From the IMG/VR virus record IMGVR_UViG_3300042561_000572, positions 30,156 through 94,155 of that record: a stretch of DNA of 64,000 bases. One strand, given 5' to 3'. Position 1 is the stretch's first letter; every line of letters begins with the position of its first letter. The notes beneath the pieces are model-generated. The model was not told where the DNA came from, made no database searches, and saw only the letters and a list, made by a program, of their open reading frames with translations. Below are positions 35,850 through 45,247 of this stretch, piece after piece. This DNA is from a virus. A program made the position numbers and the translations under genes.

Positions 35850-35883
35850 ATAGATTATATGTAATACAACATAACAATAAACA

Positions 35884-35945
35884 ATATTATTACAATTAAC
35901 ATAATATCTTTTATTCTAATTAGTTGTAATAATATACACTAACAA
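35884..35945. repeat. Inverted repeat upstream of the spike gene
   Basis: ATATTATTACAA (35884-35895) is mirrored by TTGTAATAATAT (35934-35945). There is no T-run after it, so it is unlikely to be a terminator. It could be an operator-like or mRNA-structure element in the 121-bp gap before the next gene. Confidence 0.6.
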
Positions 35946-35970
35946 ACATAATTAAAAGAGATTAACATAT

Positions 35971-37158
35971 ATGCTTGAAAACCCTTTATATAACCCTGGT
36001 GGTTATTTTACAAACATAAAAGCATTTGAAGCTATTAATAATAACTGGGTAGCACTTGGAGAGATTGTAAACTTATCAGATGATGGTGAATATCAAAGTA
36101 ATCTTATACAGAGATATGATGTTTTAGTTTATCAAATGAATGACAACATTATAAAAGGTTGTATACCAATCACCCCTAACTTTAGTGGTAATGGTGTTGG
36201 TGAATATGCAACATACAAAGTAGGTGATGCTGTTATACTTACATGTTTATATAATCAGTGGGATTCTGCTGTGATATTAGGTTCAATATCCCTCCCAGGA
36301 GATATGAAAAAACTTATGGGTAAAGATACAGAAAGAACTAAGTTAAGACATTTACAAGACAATAATACATATGCACCACAACCTCTTATAACACCTGATA
36401 GAGCACAAAATCCATCAGCTAATAAGATATCTATATCTTCAACTCAAATGGATAAAGATGCTTATAGAAACCCTGATTTACTATTATCATCTAGTGATAG
36501 AGCAGCACTTATAAAAGAACAATCACTACCAAATGGTATTGAGTTAGATAGTGGTTTAGGTGATAAAGGTTCTTATTATAGGGGTTTAGAATACAAGTAT
36601 ATTAATGGTAGTTATTATCACATTGTTGTTGCTGACAAAGAAGATGAATGTGCTAAAGCAACCAAAGTTGCTAAAGTAACATTAGATAAGATTAACAAGT
36701 TAAAGAAATTAACTAATAGTCCAAGAAATAGTACAAGTTTAATAGATGCAACTTATAGAGCAGAACAACATCAAAAGATATATGAATTAGCCTTAGAAAC
36801 AGCTAAGAAGTGTAATACAAAAGCATTAGTACAGAAACAAGCAACAAGTAATATTAAAGATGCAACAGCTAATACTAGTGGTGCTCAAGTTCAATCTGAC
36901 TACAAACCTAATCAAACTAACTTACCTGTTAATACATCTTCAGCAAGAATCACCCTAACAAGAGATGAAGTAGTTAAGTTTATATCCTATATTCAATGGA
37001 ATAATAAACTACCAGTAGAACAACAAACAGAAGCTATTAGAACTTTATATATATACTACAAATTAAAAGATGATGGCACTGGAACAGTTACACAATCATT
37101 AATAGATAAGATATTAAGTGACCCAGATTATTTAATTTATAAGAATAAAAGCAAATAA
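35971..37158 (+). CDS. Baseplate central spike/hub protein with gp5-type OB fold
   Basis: Residues about 20-110 match the OB-fold of T4 gp5-like hub proteins, with VALGEIVNLSDDGEY, RYDVLVYQM, a YKVGDAVILTCLYNQWDSAVILGSI block and a following DM/N-rich linker. The remaining 280 residues are polar and helical, with no visible lysozyme domain. The lytic activities are encoded just downstream as separate proteins. It likely forms the trimer between hub and spike tip. Confidence 0.75.
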   Translation: MLENPLYNPGGYFTNIKAFEAINNNWVALGEIVNLSDDGEYQSNLIQRYDVLVYQMNDNIIKGCIPITPNFSGNGVGEYATYKVGDAVILTCLYNQWDSAVILGSISLPGDMKKLMGKDTERTKLRHLQDNNTYAPQPLITPDRAQNPSANKISISSTQMDKDAYRNPDLLLSSSDRAALIKEQSLPNGIELDSGLGDKGSYYRGLEYKYINGSYYHIVVADKEDECAKATKVAKVTLDKINKLKKLTNSPRNSTSLIDATYRAEQHQKIYELALETAKKCNTKALVQKQATSNIKDATANTSGAQVQSDYKPNQTNLPVNTSSARITLTRDEVVKFISYIQWNNKLPVEQQTEAIRTLYIYYKLKDDGTGTVTQSLIDKILSDPDYLIYKNKSK

Positions 37159-37160
37159 CA

Positions 37161-37574
37161 ATGTTAATAATAATACTACATCAAACAAAATCAACAGCAA
37201 AAGAGTTTTTAAACTTTATACCAACAGCACCCTACAGTTATCATGCTTTTATAGATATTACTGGCAATATTACATACTTAGTAGAACCAGTAAGACAAGC
37301 ATTAGCATGTGCTAATTGTTATATAAAAGACATAGAATCAGTTGATAAAGTAGCATATCAAATATGTTTTGAATCCTTAGATGGCGCTTTAACTGAAATA
37401 CAATACATGTCACTTGGTTACTTATTATCTCAATTAGATGTGACTTTAAATCAAGTATATCTACACTCAGAAGTATCATCATCAACTGACTTAAACTTAT
37501 TTAATAAAGACAAAAGTATAAAAGCTTATAACAAGTTTTTACCTAATAAAACTATATATACAGGACTTGAATAA
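37161..37574 (+). CDS. N-acetylmuramoyl-L-alanine amidase-like protein (amidase_2/T7 lysozyme fold)
   Basis: The 137-residue protein has the amidase_2 layout: IIILHQT (H7 as first zinc ligand), SYHAFIDITGNITYLVEP with Y27/H28, and VYLHSEVSSSTDLN. There H102 and D110 are spaced like T7 lysozyme H122 and C130. The catalytic-lysine position two residues before the last ligand is Ser, so activity is uncertain. The family cleaves the amide bond between MurNAc and L-Ala in peptidoglycan. It is encoded between the spike and the two-domain lysin, suggesting a tail-associated penetration enzyme. It ends one base before the next ATG. Confidence 0.65.
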   Translation: MLIIILHQTKSTAKEFLNFIPTAPYSYHAFIDITGNITYLVEPVRQALACANCYIKDIESVDKVAYQICFESLDGALTEIQYMSLGYLLSQLDVTLNQVYLHSEVSSSTDLNLFNKDKSIKAYNKFLPNKTIYTGLE

Positions 37575-38735
37575 ATGGCAAGAGATAGAGCCTACTATGA
37601 ACAATTACTAACTAATAGTAACGTTGTTGCTTATTTAAATGCTATTAGCAGCATTGAAGCACAGACTTATTACACATTAAATGGAAATACAATATATGTA
37701 CCAACAGGGCCAGAACATCCAGATGTAATAGTACCCCCTGGAACTTCAGCAGCATTTGGTAGATATCAATTTATGCCTGGAACTTGGAATGAAATACAAG
37801 CTGGACTAGGGCCTCTAGATATAAGAAAACCTAGAGATCAAGATATAGCAGCACTATATAGGATGGACACTTTAAGAGGAACACTTGATAATGTTATAGC
37901 TGGTAATTGTATAGCAACTTTAAATAGTAATGCTGGTGAATGGGCAGCATTACCTAAAGCTGATAGTTCTTTTGCATATCCTAATCAAGGAGGACCTCTT
38001 GATGCAGTAGGATTTTGTAAGTTAGTTGATAGTTTAAAAGGTACAACATTACCAAAGGGACCTCTTGTAAATGATAATGTACCTACTGGAACAAGTCCTT
38101 CTAATAACCCTAATAACAATACATTTACCTTTGGTAATACTAACTTTGCAGACATAACATGTCCTCCTATAAAAGAAGAAGATTTATATAGAGCTAACTA
38201 TCAAATAACTAATCCAGGATGTAAGATATCTAGTCCTGTACAACCAATAACAGGATCAAATACTAATAGTGGAACAGTTAATAATGTTAGAGGCACTAAT
38301 AAAGGTGTTGGTTTTTCTGTTAATACACAAGGTTTTGGACAATGTTCAAGTTTAAGAAGTCCTTGTAATTTAAGTAGTGGTGAAGTAGTATTTACATCCG
38401 GTTATGGTTGGAGATGGGGAAGAATGCATAATGGTATTGATTTAGCAGGTCCTATTGGAACTCCCATATATGCTGCTAGTAATGGTAAAGTTATAGATGC
38501 AGCATACCAAGATGGAGGCTATGGTAATAGAGTTGAAATAGTAAGTCCAGAAGGTATTAGAACAACATATAGTCACTTAAATGCTATTAAATGTTCTGTG
38601 GATCAGCAAGTAACAGTAGGACAACAAATAGGTGATATGGGTAGTACTGGCTTTTCAACTGGACCTCATTTACACTTTGAAGTTGATACTGGTAGTGGTT
38701 ATATAGACCCAGAAGACTGTATAAGATTTAGATAA
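37575..38735 (+). CDS. Tail-associated lysin: lambda R-like muramidase/transglycosylase plus M23 endopeptidase
   Basis: Two lytic domains are visible. Residues about 15-150 resemble lambda endolysin-like (GH104/lysozyme superfamily) enzymes, with E28 in NAISSIEAQTYY, AAFGRYQFMPGTW (60-71) and the RDQDIAALYRMDTLR helix. A Gly/Asn/Ser-rich linker (about 165-265) with several cysteines follows. Residues 276-380 are an M23 LytM-type peptidase with HNGID (H285, D289), H334 and HLHFE (H365, H367), all zinc and catalytic positions present. The enzyme would cut both glycan strands and peptide cross-links during tail penetration. No signal peptide or holin gene is next to it, favouring a virion role over lysis. 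Confidence 0.85.
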   Translation: MARDRAYYEQLLTNSNVVAYLNAISSIEAQTYYTLNGNTIYVPTGPEHPDVIVPPGTSAAFGRYQFMPGTWNEIQAGLGPLDIRKPRDQDIAALYRMDTLRGTLDNVIAGNCIATLNSNAGEWAALPKADSSFAYPNQGGPLDAVGFCKLVDSLKGTTLPKGPLVNDNVPTGTSPSNNPNNNTFTFGNTNFADITCPPIKEEDLYRANYQITNPGCKISSPVQPITGSNTNSGTVNNVRGTNKGVGFSVNTQGFGQCSSLRSPCNLSSGEVVFTSGYGWRWGRMHNGIDLAGPIGTPIYAASNGKVIDAAYQDGGYGNRVEIVSPEGIRTTYSHLNAIKCSVDQQVTVGQQIGDMGSTGFSTGPHLHFEVDTGSGYIDPEDCIRFR

Positions 38736-38759
38736 AATCACATAACAATATAAATTACT

Positions 38760-39266
38760 ATGAACTACATAGACACTAACATCTTTAACAATAACTCAAC
38801 AGAGTATGATTTTTATTTAACTAAACTACTTGGCAGTGCTAATATTAATCCTCTACAAAAACAAATAATAGAATACATATTAACGCCAACATATTATATT
38901 GATAATACTGTCTATTTTGATTATAGAGCTTCAATATTAAACTTACTTATAACTACTTCTTTAATCAATTATAAACAAGCTATAAGTACAGTATTACAAA
39001 TGAAAGAAGATGAAGATAATTACAAATTTAAAGACAATGTATTTAACAATCAATACTCTATATATGACATTATTTATCTCATATCCACTAATAATAAATG
39101 GGATATCTGCCCTTCTATTTTATTAAATATAGTGCCCTCCACTTATGATTTAAGCTTATTAATGTTTAATAAACAGGAAGTATTAAAACAATTAGACATA
39201 TATTTAAACACAAACATAGCAGATCAATTGTATGGCCTTTATCAAAGACAATACACATTAAAGTAG
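38760..39266 (+). CDS. Hypothetical baseplate-operon protein (168 residues)
   Basis: The protein is acidic, tyrosine- and isoleucine-rich, mainly helical, with no signal peptide or known motif. It lies between the tail lysin and a 343-residue helical protein, with short gaps on both sides. It could be a baseplate assembly factor. The sequence gives no specific evidence. Confidence 0.6.
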   Translation: MNYIDTNIFNNNSTEYDFYLTKLLGSANINPLQKQIIEYILTPTYYIDNTVYFDYRASILNLLITTSLINYKQAISTVLQMKEDEDNYKFKDNVFNNQYSIYDIIYLISTNNKWDICPSILLNIVPSTYDLSLLMFNKQEVLKQLDIYLNTNIADQLYGLYQRQYTLK

Positions 39267-39273
39267 AAACAAT

Positions 39274-40305
39274 ATGTATCAAACAGTAAACATAATTCCA
39301 ACAAATATTACAGAATTAAATGAAGATCAAAGAGCAGTTGTATTAGATTTAGCTTTTACAATGAATACATCTTCTAATAACTTATATAGCTTATTAAATA
39401 TATTTAGTTCTTCTAGTACAACATTAGGTATATATAAACTTATATATAAACTAGAAGAAATACTTATAACACTCAATATTATTAATACAATTGATAGTAG
39501 TATTTATAATATTAGAGAACAATCAATAGGTTATAGTGAACTACTATCAATAGAACAACATTCAATTAGAATGTTTAACAATGAAAGAAGTTGGATAACA
39601 TCTTATGGTTCTTTAGGTTACTATCTATCATTTATAACAGCTAAAAATGCATCTTATTTAAGCCCTTCTGAACAAAGTTATTATTCAAACTTATGTCTAA
39701 TTAAGTTATATAAATCTTATAAAGACTTAGAACAATACATACAACAAGAAGATGAACTGTATGACAATATTATATATAACTATATATTAGAAGTAATAAA
39801 CAAAACACCTGAGATTGCTACTATTATTAGACATTTAAAAGTGTTATATAAGTATGATTTAAATATTTATGGAGCGCCTTATTTATTAACTAACTTTAAA
39901 GAATATCAGCATTTAGATATAGTATTTCAAACTTTACCTATTAACTATATGTATATGTTAACTGATGTATATAAAGCAATACAAACTAATGAATTAACAA
40001 TAGATGAAATACCTCTACAGGAGACAACAATAGATCCTATAAAAGCTATATATGATTATAATGAATCATTAATTGGTCCTGGTGGTATACATACTTTAAT
40101 TACATTATTAGCATCAACTTTAATAAGAAGAGCCCATTATTTATGTAATAAAGACTATGTTAATAGTGCAAGTAGAATAGAAGATCTAATAACAAAAGCT
40201 TCTTCTTTACTGCAATTTAGTACATTATCTACATTACAAAATATAGGGCAACAAATAGATCAAATAACAACACAAACTCTACAAACATATGCCAATAAAC
40301 TTTAA
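39274..40305 (+). CDS. Hypothetical helical baseplate-operon protein (343 residues)
   Basis: The product is predicted largely helical, from repeated amphipathic stretches such as YKLIYKLEEILITLNIIN and a C-terminal DLITKASSLL...IGQQIDQITTQTLQ coil. There is no membrane segment or enzymatic motif. Its end overlaps the start of the 1056-residue gene by 17 nt. It may be an assembly or baseplate wedge component. Confidence 0.6.
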   Translation: MYQTVNIIPTNITELNEDQRAVVLDLAFTMNTSSNNLYSLLNIFSSSSTTLGIYKLIYKLEEILITLNIINTIDSSIYNIREQSIGYSELLSIEQHSIRMFNNERSWITSYGSLGYYLSFITAKNASYLSPSEQSYYSNLCLIKLYKSYKDLEQYIQQEDELYDNIIYNYILEVINKTPEIATIIRHLKVLYKYDLNIYGAPYLLTNFKEYQHLDIVFQTLPINYMYMLTDVYKAIQTNELTIDEIPLQETTIDPIKAIYDYNESLIGPGGIHTLITLLASTLIRRAHYLCNKDYVNSASRIEDLITKASSLLQFSTLSTLQNIGQQIDQITTQTLQTYANKL

Positions 40306-43300
40306 TGATCTAGATAAAGTAACCTTTGATGGAACTGTTTACAATGAAGTAACAAAAACATCTGATAATACCTTAGCTATTACACAAGATAATAGTAATG
40401 TAACTTATGATAATTTCTTATTACATTCATCTAAAGAATGGTTATCTACATTAGAAACCAATGCAACTGAGCTTATAAAAAGTGTTAAAGACACCACTGC
40501 TAAGATAAAAGGAGATAATAAAGTACTAGAAGCAGTTAAGAAAGCAGCACCTGATGGACAACCTTATAAAGATATAGAGCAAAAGTTATCAGAAGGAGTT
40601 AATAACTTAACATCTAATGTTGCTGCAATGGTAGACATTACTAAATATGGAGGAGCTATTAACTTTATAAGTAGCACTGCTGTTAATACAGTAACAGGTG
40701 CTATAAATACAACTGCTGATATGGGTTATTCCCTTAGCAGTCCCTCTATAACAACTACAAGTAATGTTAATGTTACAAATGCAGCCACTAATATAAATTA
40801 TAGTGACACTATATTTAATAAGACTGATAGAGATATAACAGTAACAAATCAACAACTAACATCTGCTAGTGATAAACATTCAGTAATTACTAATACTACT
40901 TCTACAACATCAACTGATAACAAAACATCAGCAGTTAACAGCATTGAAAGTATAACAAGTAATCATAATCAATATAGTAAAACATTAATAAATCTAGCAA
41001 GTGAAAGTATAACAATTGCTTCAAAAGGTAGTACAGACATAAACTCTAATACTGTTACTATATCTTCTGGTCAAAGCCCAAAACAAGGGGCATCCCAAGC
41101 ATCAACTGATATAACAGAAGCAGCTTTAGGAACAAGTGGTAGTATAAAGATACTATCAACTGGAAGTGTTGATTTACAAGCTACAGGTATAATAGCAACA
41201 CAAGGAAATACAGTTGCTACTAATGCAAGTAAGATTGGATTTGCATCTACTGACTTTGCTTCTAATTCCTCTACAACTACTATATCTAGTAAAATTCAAT
41301 CATCTGTTATTAGTGAAGGTATTACATATACTGGCAATAGAAACATGGGTATATCTATTAATCCTTTTGGCATGTTAGTTGGTAGCGGTGTAGCTCCTTT
41401 TATACCTCTTTTAACTGAAGTATTACCACCAATTATAGTAGATGTGCCAGAGTTACCAGAATTTCCATTTGGTAGCTTAACTGACTTTCTATCAAAATGT
41501 TTACCTTTTACAAGTGCTATAGATTTAAGTAGTATAACTACAAACCCAACTGGATCAGTTATTAATGATGAAAATAGTCCAACAGAGATAATAGATACTG
41601 ACCCAACAACACCTACTACATCAGGAGTAGATCTACTTCCATTAGATACATCCTTTGACCCTACAGCTCAAAGTAGAGGCAATATAGAACAACCTATTGA
41701 CCTATCTAAACAACCAGAGAATAATGTTAATGAACCCTCTAATATAACAGGAATAGCATCACAACAGACAATAAGAGAAGTAGATAAAACACCAACTCAA
41801 AATACAAGTGGTATAGAAAAACCACCACTTACTCCTAAATCAGCAGTAACAATTGCAGCAGCATTAGGTATAGCACATAATGTATATTTGGATAGACCTG
41901 AAGATAAGTTAAACAATAAAACAACACCTACATTATCTGCATCTAATATAACTTCAATAACACCACAACTAACACTTACAGAATCATTAAAGAGTCTAAC
42001 ATCAATACAAAAACCTGAACTTATTAACTCCTTTACACAAGCTAATAGAGATCTAATATCAACTAACTATACAGAGTTCTTAAAAGCAATTGCAACTATA
42101 GATGTATTTGGTTCTGAAGTATCACCTAACTATTCTAAAGTTATTAATGATTTCTTATCTAATAAACAGTTAGTACAAGAGATAAAAACATTCTTAAACA
42201 CTAAAAGACCTATTGGAGTAGGAGGACAACAACCTCCAAATATACAAAATTATAATACATCTTTAAATGTAGAAAGTCCTAGTATAGGAATAATAAATAC
42301 ACCTCCTGTAATAGGACAAGCTTTAATAGATTTAGTAACTTATAATGCACAACAAAGTCAAACATCACTATCAACATTTAATGCTACAACTAGTAACTGG
42401 TTCAATCCTGAAGACATAATAGAGTTTCAACAATCAGATATAAAGTTTGGAGAAGACCTACTTAACAATTCAAACTTAGGTTCTATATCCAGTCTATTAA
42501 ATAATAAATATATAGATATTGCAAAAGGATTTATACCAGATAGTAAACTACAATCAGCCCTTTCATTAACACAAGATATAGCTGCTGGTAAAATAACATC
42601 ACCTCAACAATATGCTATTAAATTAGCAGAGTTAGTAGGAGGAGATGTTAGTGGTTATATATCATATGCTGAGCAAGCTTTTACCCTATATGAGCAAGTA
42701 CAAGCTGGCAATTATACTTCATTATTAAATATACTTGGAGTTAGTAATGTGTTGGGTTCTAAAGGCACAGCAATAGCATCTAAAGTGTTAGGATTAGTTA
42801 GTAAAAAGAATATAACTGATAAAGATATATATGATGTTGCAGGTTCAATATTTACAGCTTTAACTGGTATAGGAATACCTCTATTAGATGAGTTAGCTAA
42901 ATTACTTGGATGTATTGATTCAATAAAAGAACAACAGCCTTTCTTACAATCAATTAGTAATCCAGACTTACAAGATATAATTGATTATTTACCAAGAATA
43001 ATACAAACAACAGATTCTACAAATAGAAAAGTATTAAACATAACACCAAATAACTGTGGTCAAATATCAGAATTAACAGCAGAAGAAGCAACTATAAATG
43101 TAACTGAAGTTGGCCCTTCTTATATTAAATTTAAACTTGATGATAAAGATTTAATACAGTATAATAATAAACCTTTACCCACTACTGGAACATCAGTGAA
43201 TGTATATACTGAATTCTATACAGATAGAGTAACTAATAAAGTATTAACCCCTTATAAGCAAGGATCTCAATTCACATCTAATGTAATTGAATATAAGATT

Positions 43301-43459
43301 ACAAACAATACAAGTAATATATATACAGCTATTCTTATTAACAATTCAACTATATTAACCTTAGAAGATAATATAAGTGGTTCTTTATATGCTTATACAA
43401 GTGCTGATATTGGTAATAGATTAGCTCCTTATATTCTTGATTCATATATATTATTATAA
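40289..43459 (+). CDS. Large baseplate/spike-like structural protein with beta-helical segment
   Basis: The 1056-residue protein has a helical start, then from about 110 to 350 many short Ser/Thr/Asn-rich strands, including INSNTVTISSGQ and GSIKILSTGSVDLQATGIIA. These resemble the beta-helical needle repeats of gp5/VgrG-type spikes. A proline-rich hydrophobic loop (SGVAPFIPLLTEVLPPIIVDVPELPEFPFG, split around 360-395) and a long polar region follow. The C-terminal 150 residues look like an immunoglobulin-like or binding domain. The combination suggests a baseplate protein that contacts the central spike. Exact family not recognised. Confidence 0.55.
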   Translation: MPINFNDLDKVTFDGTVYNEVTKTSDNTLAITQDNSNVTYDNFLLHSSKEWLSTLETNATELIKSVKDTTAKIKGDNKVLEAVKKAAPDGQPYKDIEQKLSEGVNNLTSNVAAMVDITKYGGAINFISSTAVNTVTGAINTTADMGYSLSSPSITTTSNVNVTNAATNINYSDTIFNKTDRDITVTNQQLTSASDKHSVITNTTSTTSTDNKTSAVNSIESITSNHNQYSKTLINLASESITIASKGSTDINSNTVTISSGQSPKQGASQASTDITEAALGTSGSIKILSTGSVDLQATGIIATQGNTVATNASKIGFASTDFASNSSTTTISSKIQSSVISEGITYTGNRNMGISINPFGMLVGSGVAPFIPLLTEVLPPIIVDVPELPEFPFGSLTDFLSKCLPFTSAIDLSSITTNPTGSVINDENSPTEIIDTDPTTPTTSGVDLLPLDTSFDPTAQSRGNIEQPIDLSKQPENNVNEPSNITGIASQQTIREVDKTPTQNTSGIEKPPLTPKSAVTIAAALGIAHNVYLDRPEDKLNNKTTPTLSASNITSITPQLTLTESLKSLTSIQKPELINSFTQANRDLISTNYTEFLKAIATIDVFGSEVSPNYSKVINDFLSNKQLVQEIKTFLNTKRPIGVGGQQPPNIQNYNTSLNVESPSIGIINTPPVIGQALIDLVTYNAQQSQTSLSTFNATTSNWFNPEDIIEFQQSDIKFGEDLLNNSNLGSISSLLNNKYIDIAKGFIPDSKLQSALSLTQDIAAGKITSPQQYAIKLAELVGGDVSGYISYAEQAFTLYEQVQAGNYTSLLNILGVSNVLGSKGTAIASKVLGLVSKKNITDKDIYDVAGSIFTALTGIGIPLLDELAKLLGCIDSIKEQQPFLQSISNPDLQDIIDYLPRIIQTTDSTNRKVLNITPNNCGQISELTAEEATINVTEVGPSYIKFKLDDKDLIQYNNKPLPTTGTSVNVYTEFYTDRVTNKVLTPYKQGSQFTSNVIEYKITNNTSNIYTAILINNSTILTLEDNISGSLYAYTSADIGNRLAPYILDSYILL

Positions 43460-43467
43460 CTACTATC

Positions 43468-43821
43468 ATGTTTATACCAGCAACACAATACATAACTAAT
43501 GGATTTGCAATATATTTAACTAATATAAAAAATGCAGATATAGTAAATATAAAACTATATTATTCATCCATCAACCCTTTATTAGAGTGGATTAAATGTG
43601 CCAATAATAAGCTTTTATACGATGAAGACTTAAAAGTATTTAACTCTGATCCTAGAATAATAACTATAAACACAACCCTTATAAAAGGATATTATCAGCT
43701 AGATATATCCTACAAAAAAGGTTTATATGTTACAGATAATGAATCAATAGTAATAGGCATAACAAAGGGAGAAAAGAGTATACATATTAATTTTCCTCAG
43801 TCAGCTTATAAGTTATTATAA
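43468..43821 (+). CDS. Hypothetical small beta-rich protein (117 residues)
   Basis: The protein is an all-beta-looking small domain with alternating hydrophobic residues (GFAIYLTNIKNADIVNIKLYY, split across strands) and a polar middle. It lies between the 1056-residue structural protein and the gp25-like gene, both with short gaps. It may be a baseplate cap or linker. No family recognised. Confidence 0.6.
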   Translation: MFIPATQYITNGFAIYLTNIKNADIVNIKLYYSSINPLLEWIKCANNKLLYDEDLKVFNSDPRIITINTTLIKGYYQLDISYKKGLYVTDNESIVIGITKGEKSIHINFPQSAYKLL

Positions 43822-43833
43822 GGATAAATAATT

Positions 43834-44193
43834 ATGTATGATTTAAAAGGAAGTAATGATTTAATAATAGATTCTACAGGTGATTTAATACTTGAAACTA
43901 CACCTGCATCTTTATTTAAAAAGGCAGTAATAACTCCAAAGGGTTATTTAAATTATGAATATGCTATAGATCAATTTATAGATACTAATTATGGTAATGA
44001 TGTTTATTTTAAGATAGGAGAAAACTTAAATAATTCAATATTAAGTGATTTAACACAAGATGTAAAAGAAGCTGTATCTTATGTAAATATACCCACTACA
44101 GGCATTGAAGCTTCTATAAGTTCTTTATTACAAATTAACTATCTAATAAAATACCAAGAAGATACAACACAGGAGATAATAATAAATGTCTAG
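43834..44193 (+). CDS. Baseplate wedge protein, gp25/XkdS-like
   Basis: The 119-residue protein has the size and layout of gp25-like (lysozyme-related fold) wedge proteins: an N-terminal LIIDSTGDLILE hairpin, a central helical region with AVITPKGYL...DTNYGNDVYFKIGE and a C-terminal strand block. It is encoded immediately before the baseplate J gene and overlaps it by 8 nt, the conserved gene order in contractile phages and related injection systems. Confidence 0.65.
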   Translation: MYDLKGSNDLIIDSTGDLILETTPASLFKKAVITPKGYLNYEYAIDQFIDTNYGNDVYFKIGENLNNSILSDLTQDVKEAVSYVNIPTTGIEASISSLLQINYLIKYQEDTTQEIIINV

Positions 44194-45247
44194 AACTTTA
44201 GAACAAATAATACAAGACATTCAACTTCAGTTTACAGACACTGTTCTAGAAAATGCTGCTAATAATAAAGGTAATTTATATGCCCTTATAAGAGGATTTG
44301 CTATTACATGTTATAACCAAGAACAAATAGTATTAGATATAGTTAACAATTCACAGTTAAATACTGCAATTGGTACAGCATTAGATTTATATGGAGCCAA
44401 CTATAACTTAATAAGAAGGTTAGGAACAAGTGCATTTGGTAATGCTTTAGTTAAAAGTAATACACCTATAACTATACCTATTAACACACTATTACAAACA
44501 AGAGATGGACTATTAACATTTCAAACCACTAAGTCTATAAATATACCAGCTAATAAAGAAGTAACTGCATCTATCATATCAATATCAAAGACTTTTAATG
44601 CTAATTTAGATAGTGGTACTCAATTAATAAGTTCTTCTTTACCAAATTTATCAATACAAGTAGGAACCTTTAGAGATACTAATAATAAGATTATAGGATC
44701 ATTATCTGGAGGATCTTCAAGTGAATCAGATAACAACTTTAGAACTAGAATATCTACTTATATAAATAACAAAGGATTAGTAACATTAGAAGCTATAAAA
44801 GCAAAAGTTCAAAACTATGTAAGTGATGTTTACTTTGTAGAAGGTAGGCCTGCTGCTGGTTATACTACTATGTATATAAACACATCAGATCAATTAACTG
44901 TTGACTTATTAACTAATGATTTACAAGCTATAAAACCTTTTGGCACTTTATTTATTATAAAATCAATTCAATATCAACAAGTAGATATAAACATAGATGT
45001 AATTATTAATTCTAATGTAATAGATTCAATAACAACTATTAACTCTAATATTAAACAAGGAGTAAATGAATTCTTTTCTAATTTATCAGTTGGTGAAACA
45101 TTAAGTATTAGTGGTTTATCATCATATATAACTTCATATACTGGTTATAGTATTAGTATTACAAAGCCAACAAATGATTTAACTCCACTTATAAGTGAAT
45201 ACTTATTAAGTCCTAATGAGGTAACAATAAATGTTAAATCAAAGTAA
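44186..45247 (+). CDS. Baseplate J-like protein (gp6-type wedge)
   Basis: The 353-residue protein shows the Baseplate_J pattern: a helical start with LDLYGANYNL, RRLGTSAFGNALVKS, then ITIPINTLLQTRDGLLTFQTT, followed by a Gly/Ser-rich loop GGSSSESDNNFRTRISTYI and YFVEGRPAAGYTTMYI. J-like proteins form the iris around the hub and trigger sheath contraction. It is coupled by overlap to gp25-like upstream and the 718-residue gene downstream. Confidence 0.85.
   Translation: MSRTLEQIIQDIQLQFTDTVLENAANNKGNLYALIRGFAITCYNQEQIVLDIVNNSQLNTAIGTALDLYGANYNLIRRLGTSAFGNALVKSNTPITIPINTLLQTRDGLLTFQTTKSINIPANKEVTASIISISKTFNANLDSGTQLISSSLPNLSIQVGTFRDTNNKIIGSLSGGSSSESDNNFRTRISTYINNKGLVTLEAIKAKVQNYVSDVYFVEGRPAAGYTTMYINTSDQLTVDLLTNDLQAIKPFGTLFIIKSIQYQQVDINIDVIINSNVIDSITTINSNIKQGVNEFFSNLSVGETLSISGLSSYITSYTGYSISITKPTNDLTPLISEYLLSPNEVTINVKSK

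Noticed and set aside
35884-35945. Intrinsic terminator
   Set aside because: The inverted repeat has a long 38-nt loop and no T-run. It is recorded as a repeat only.
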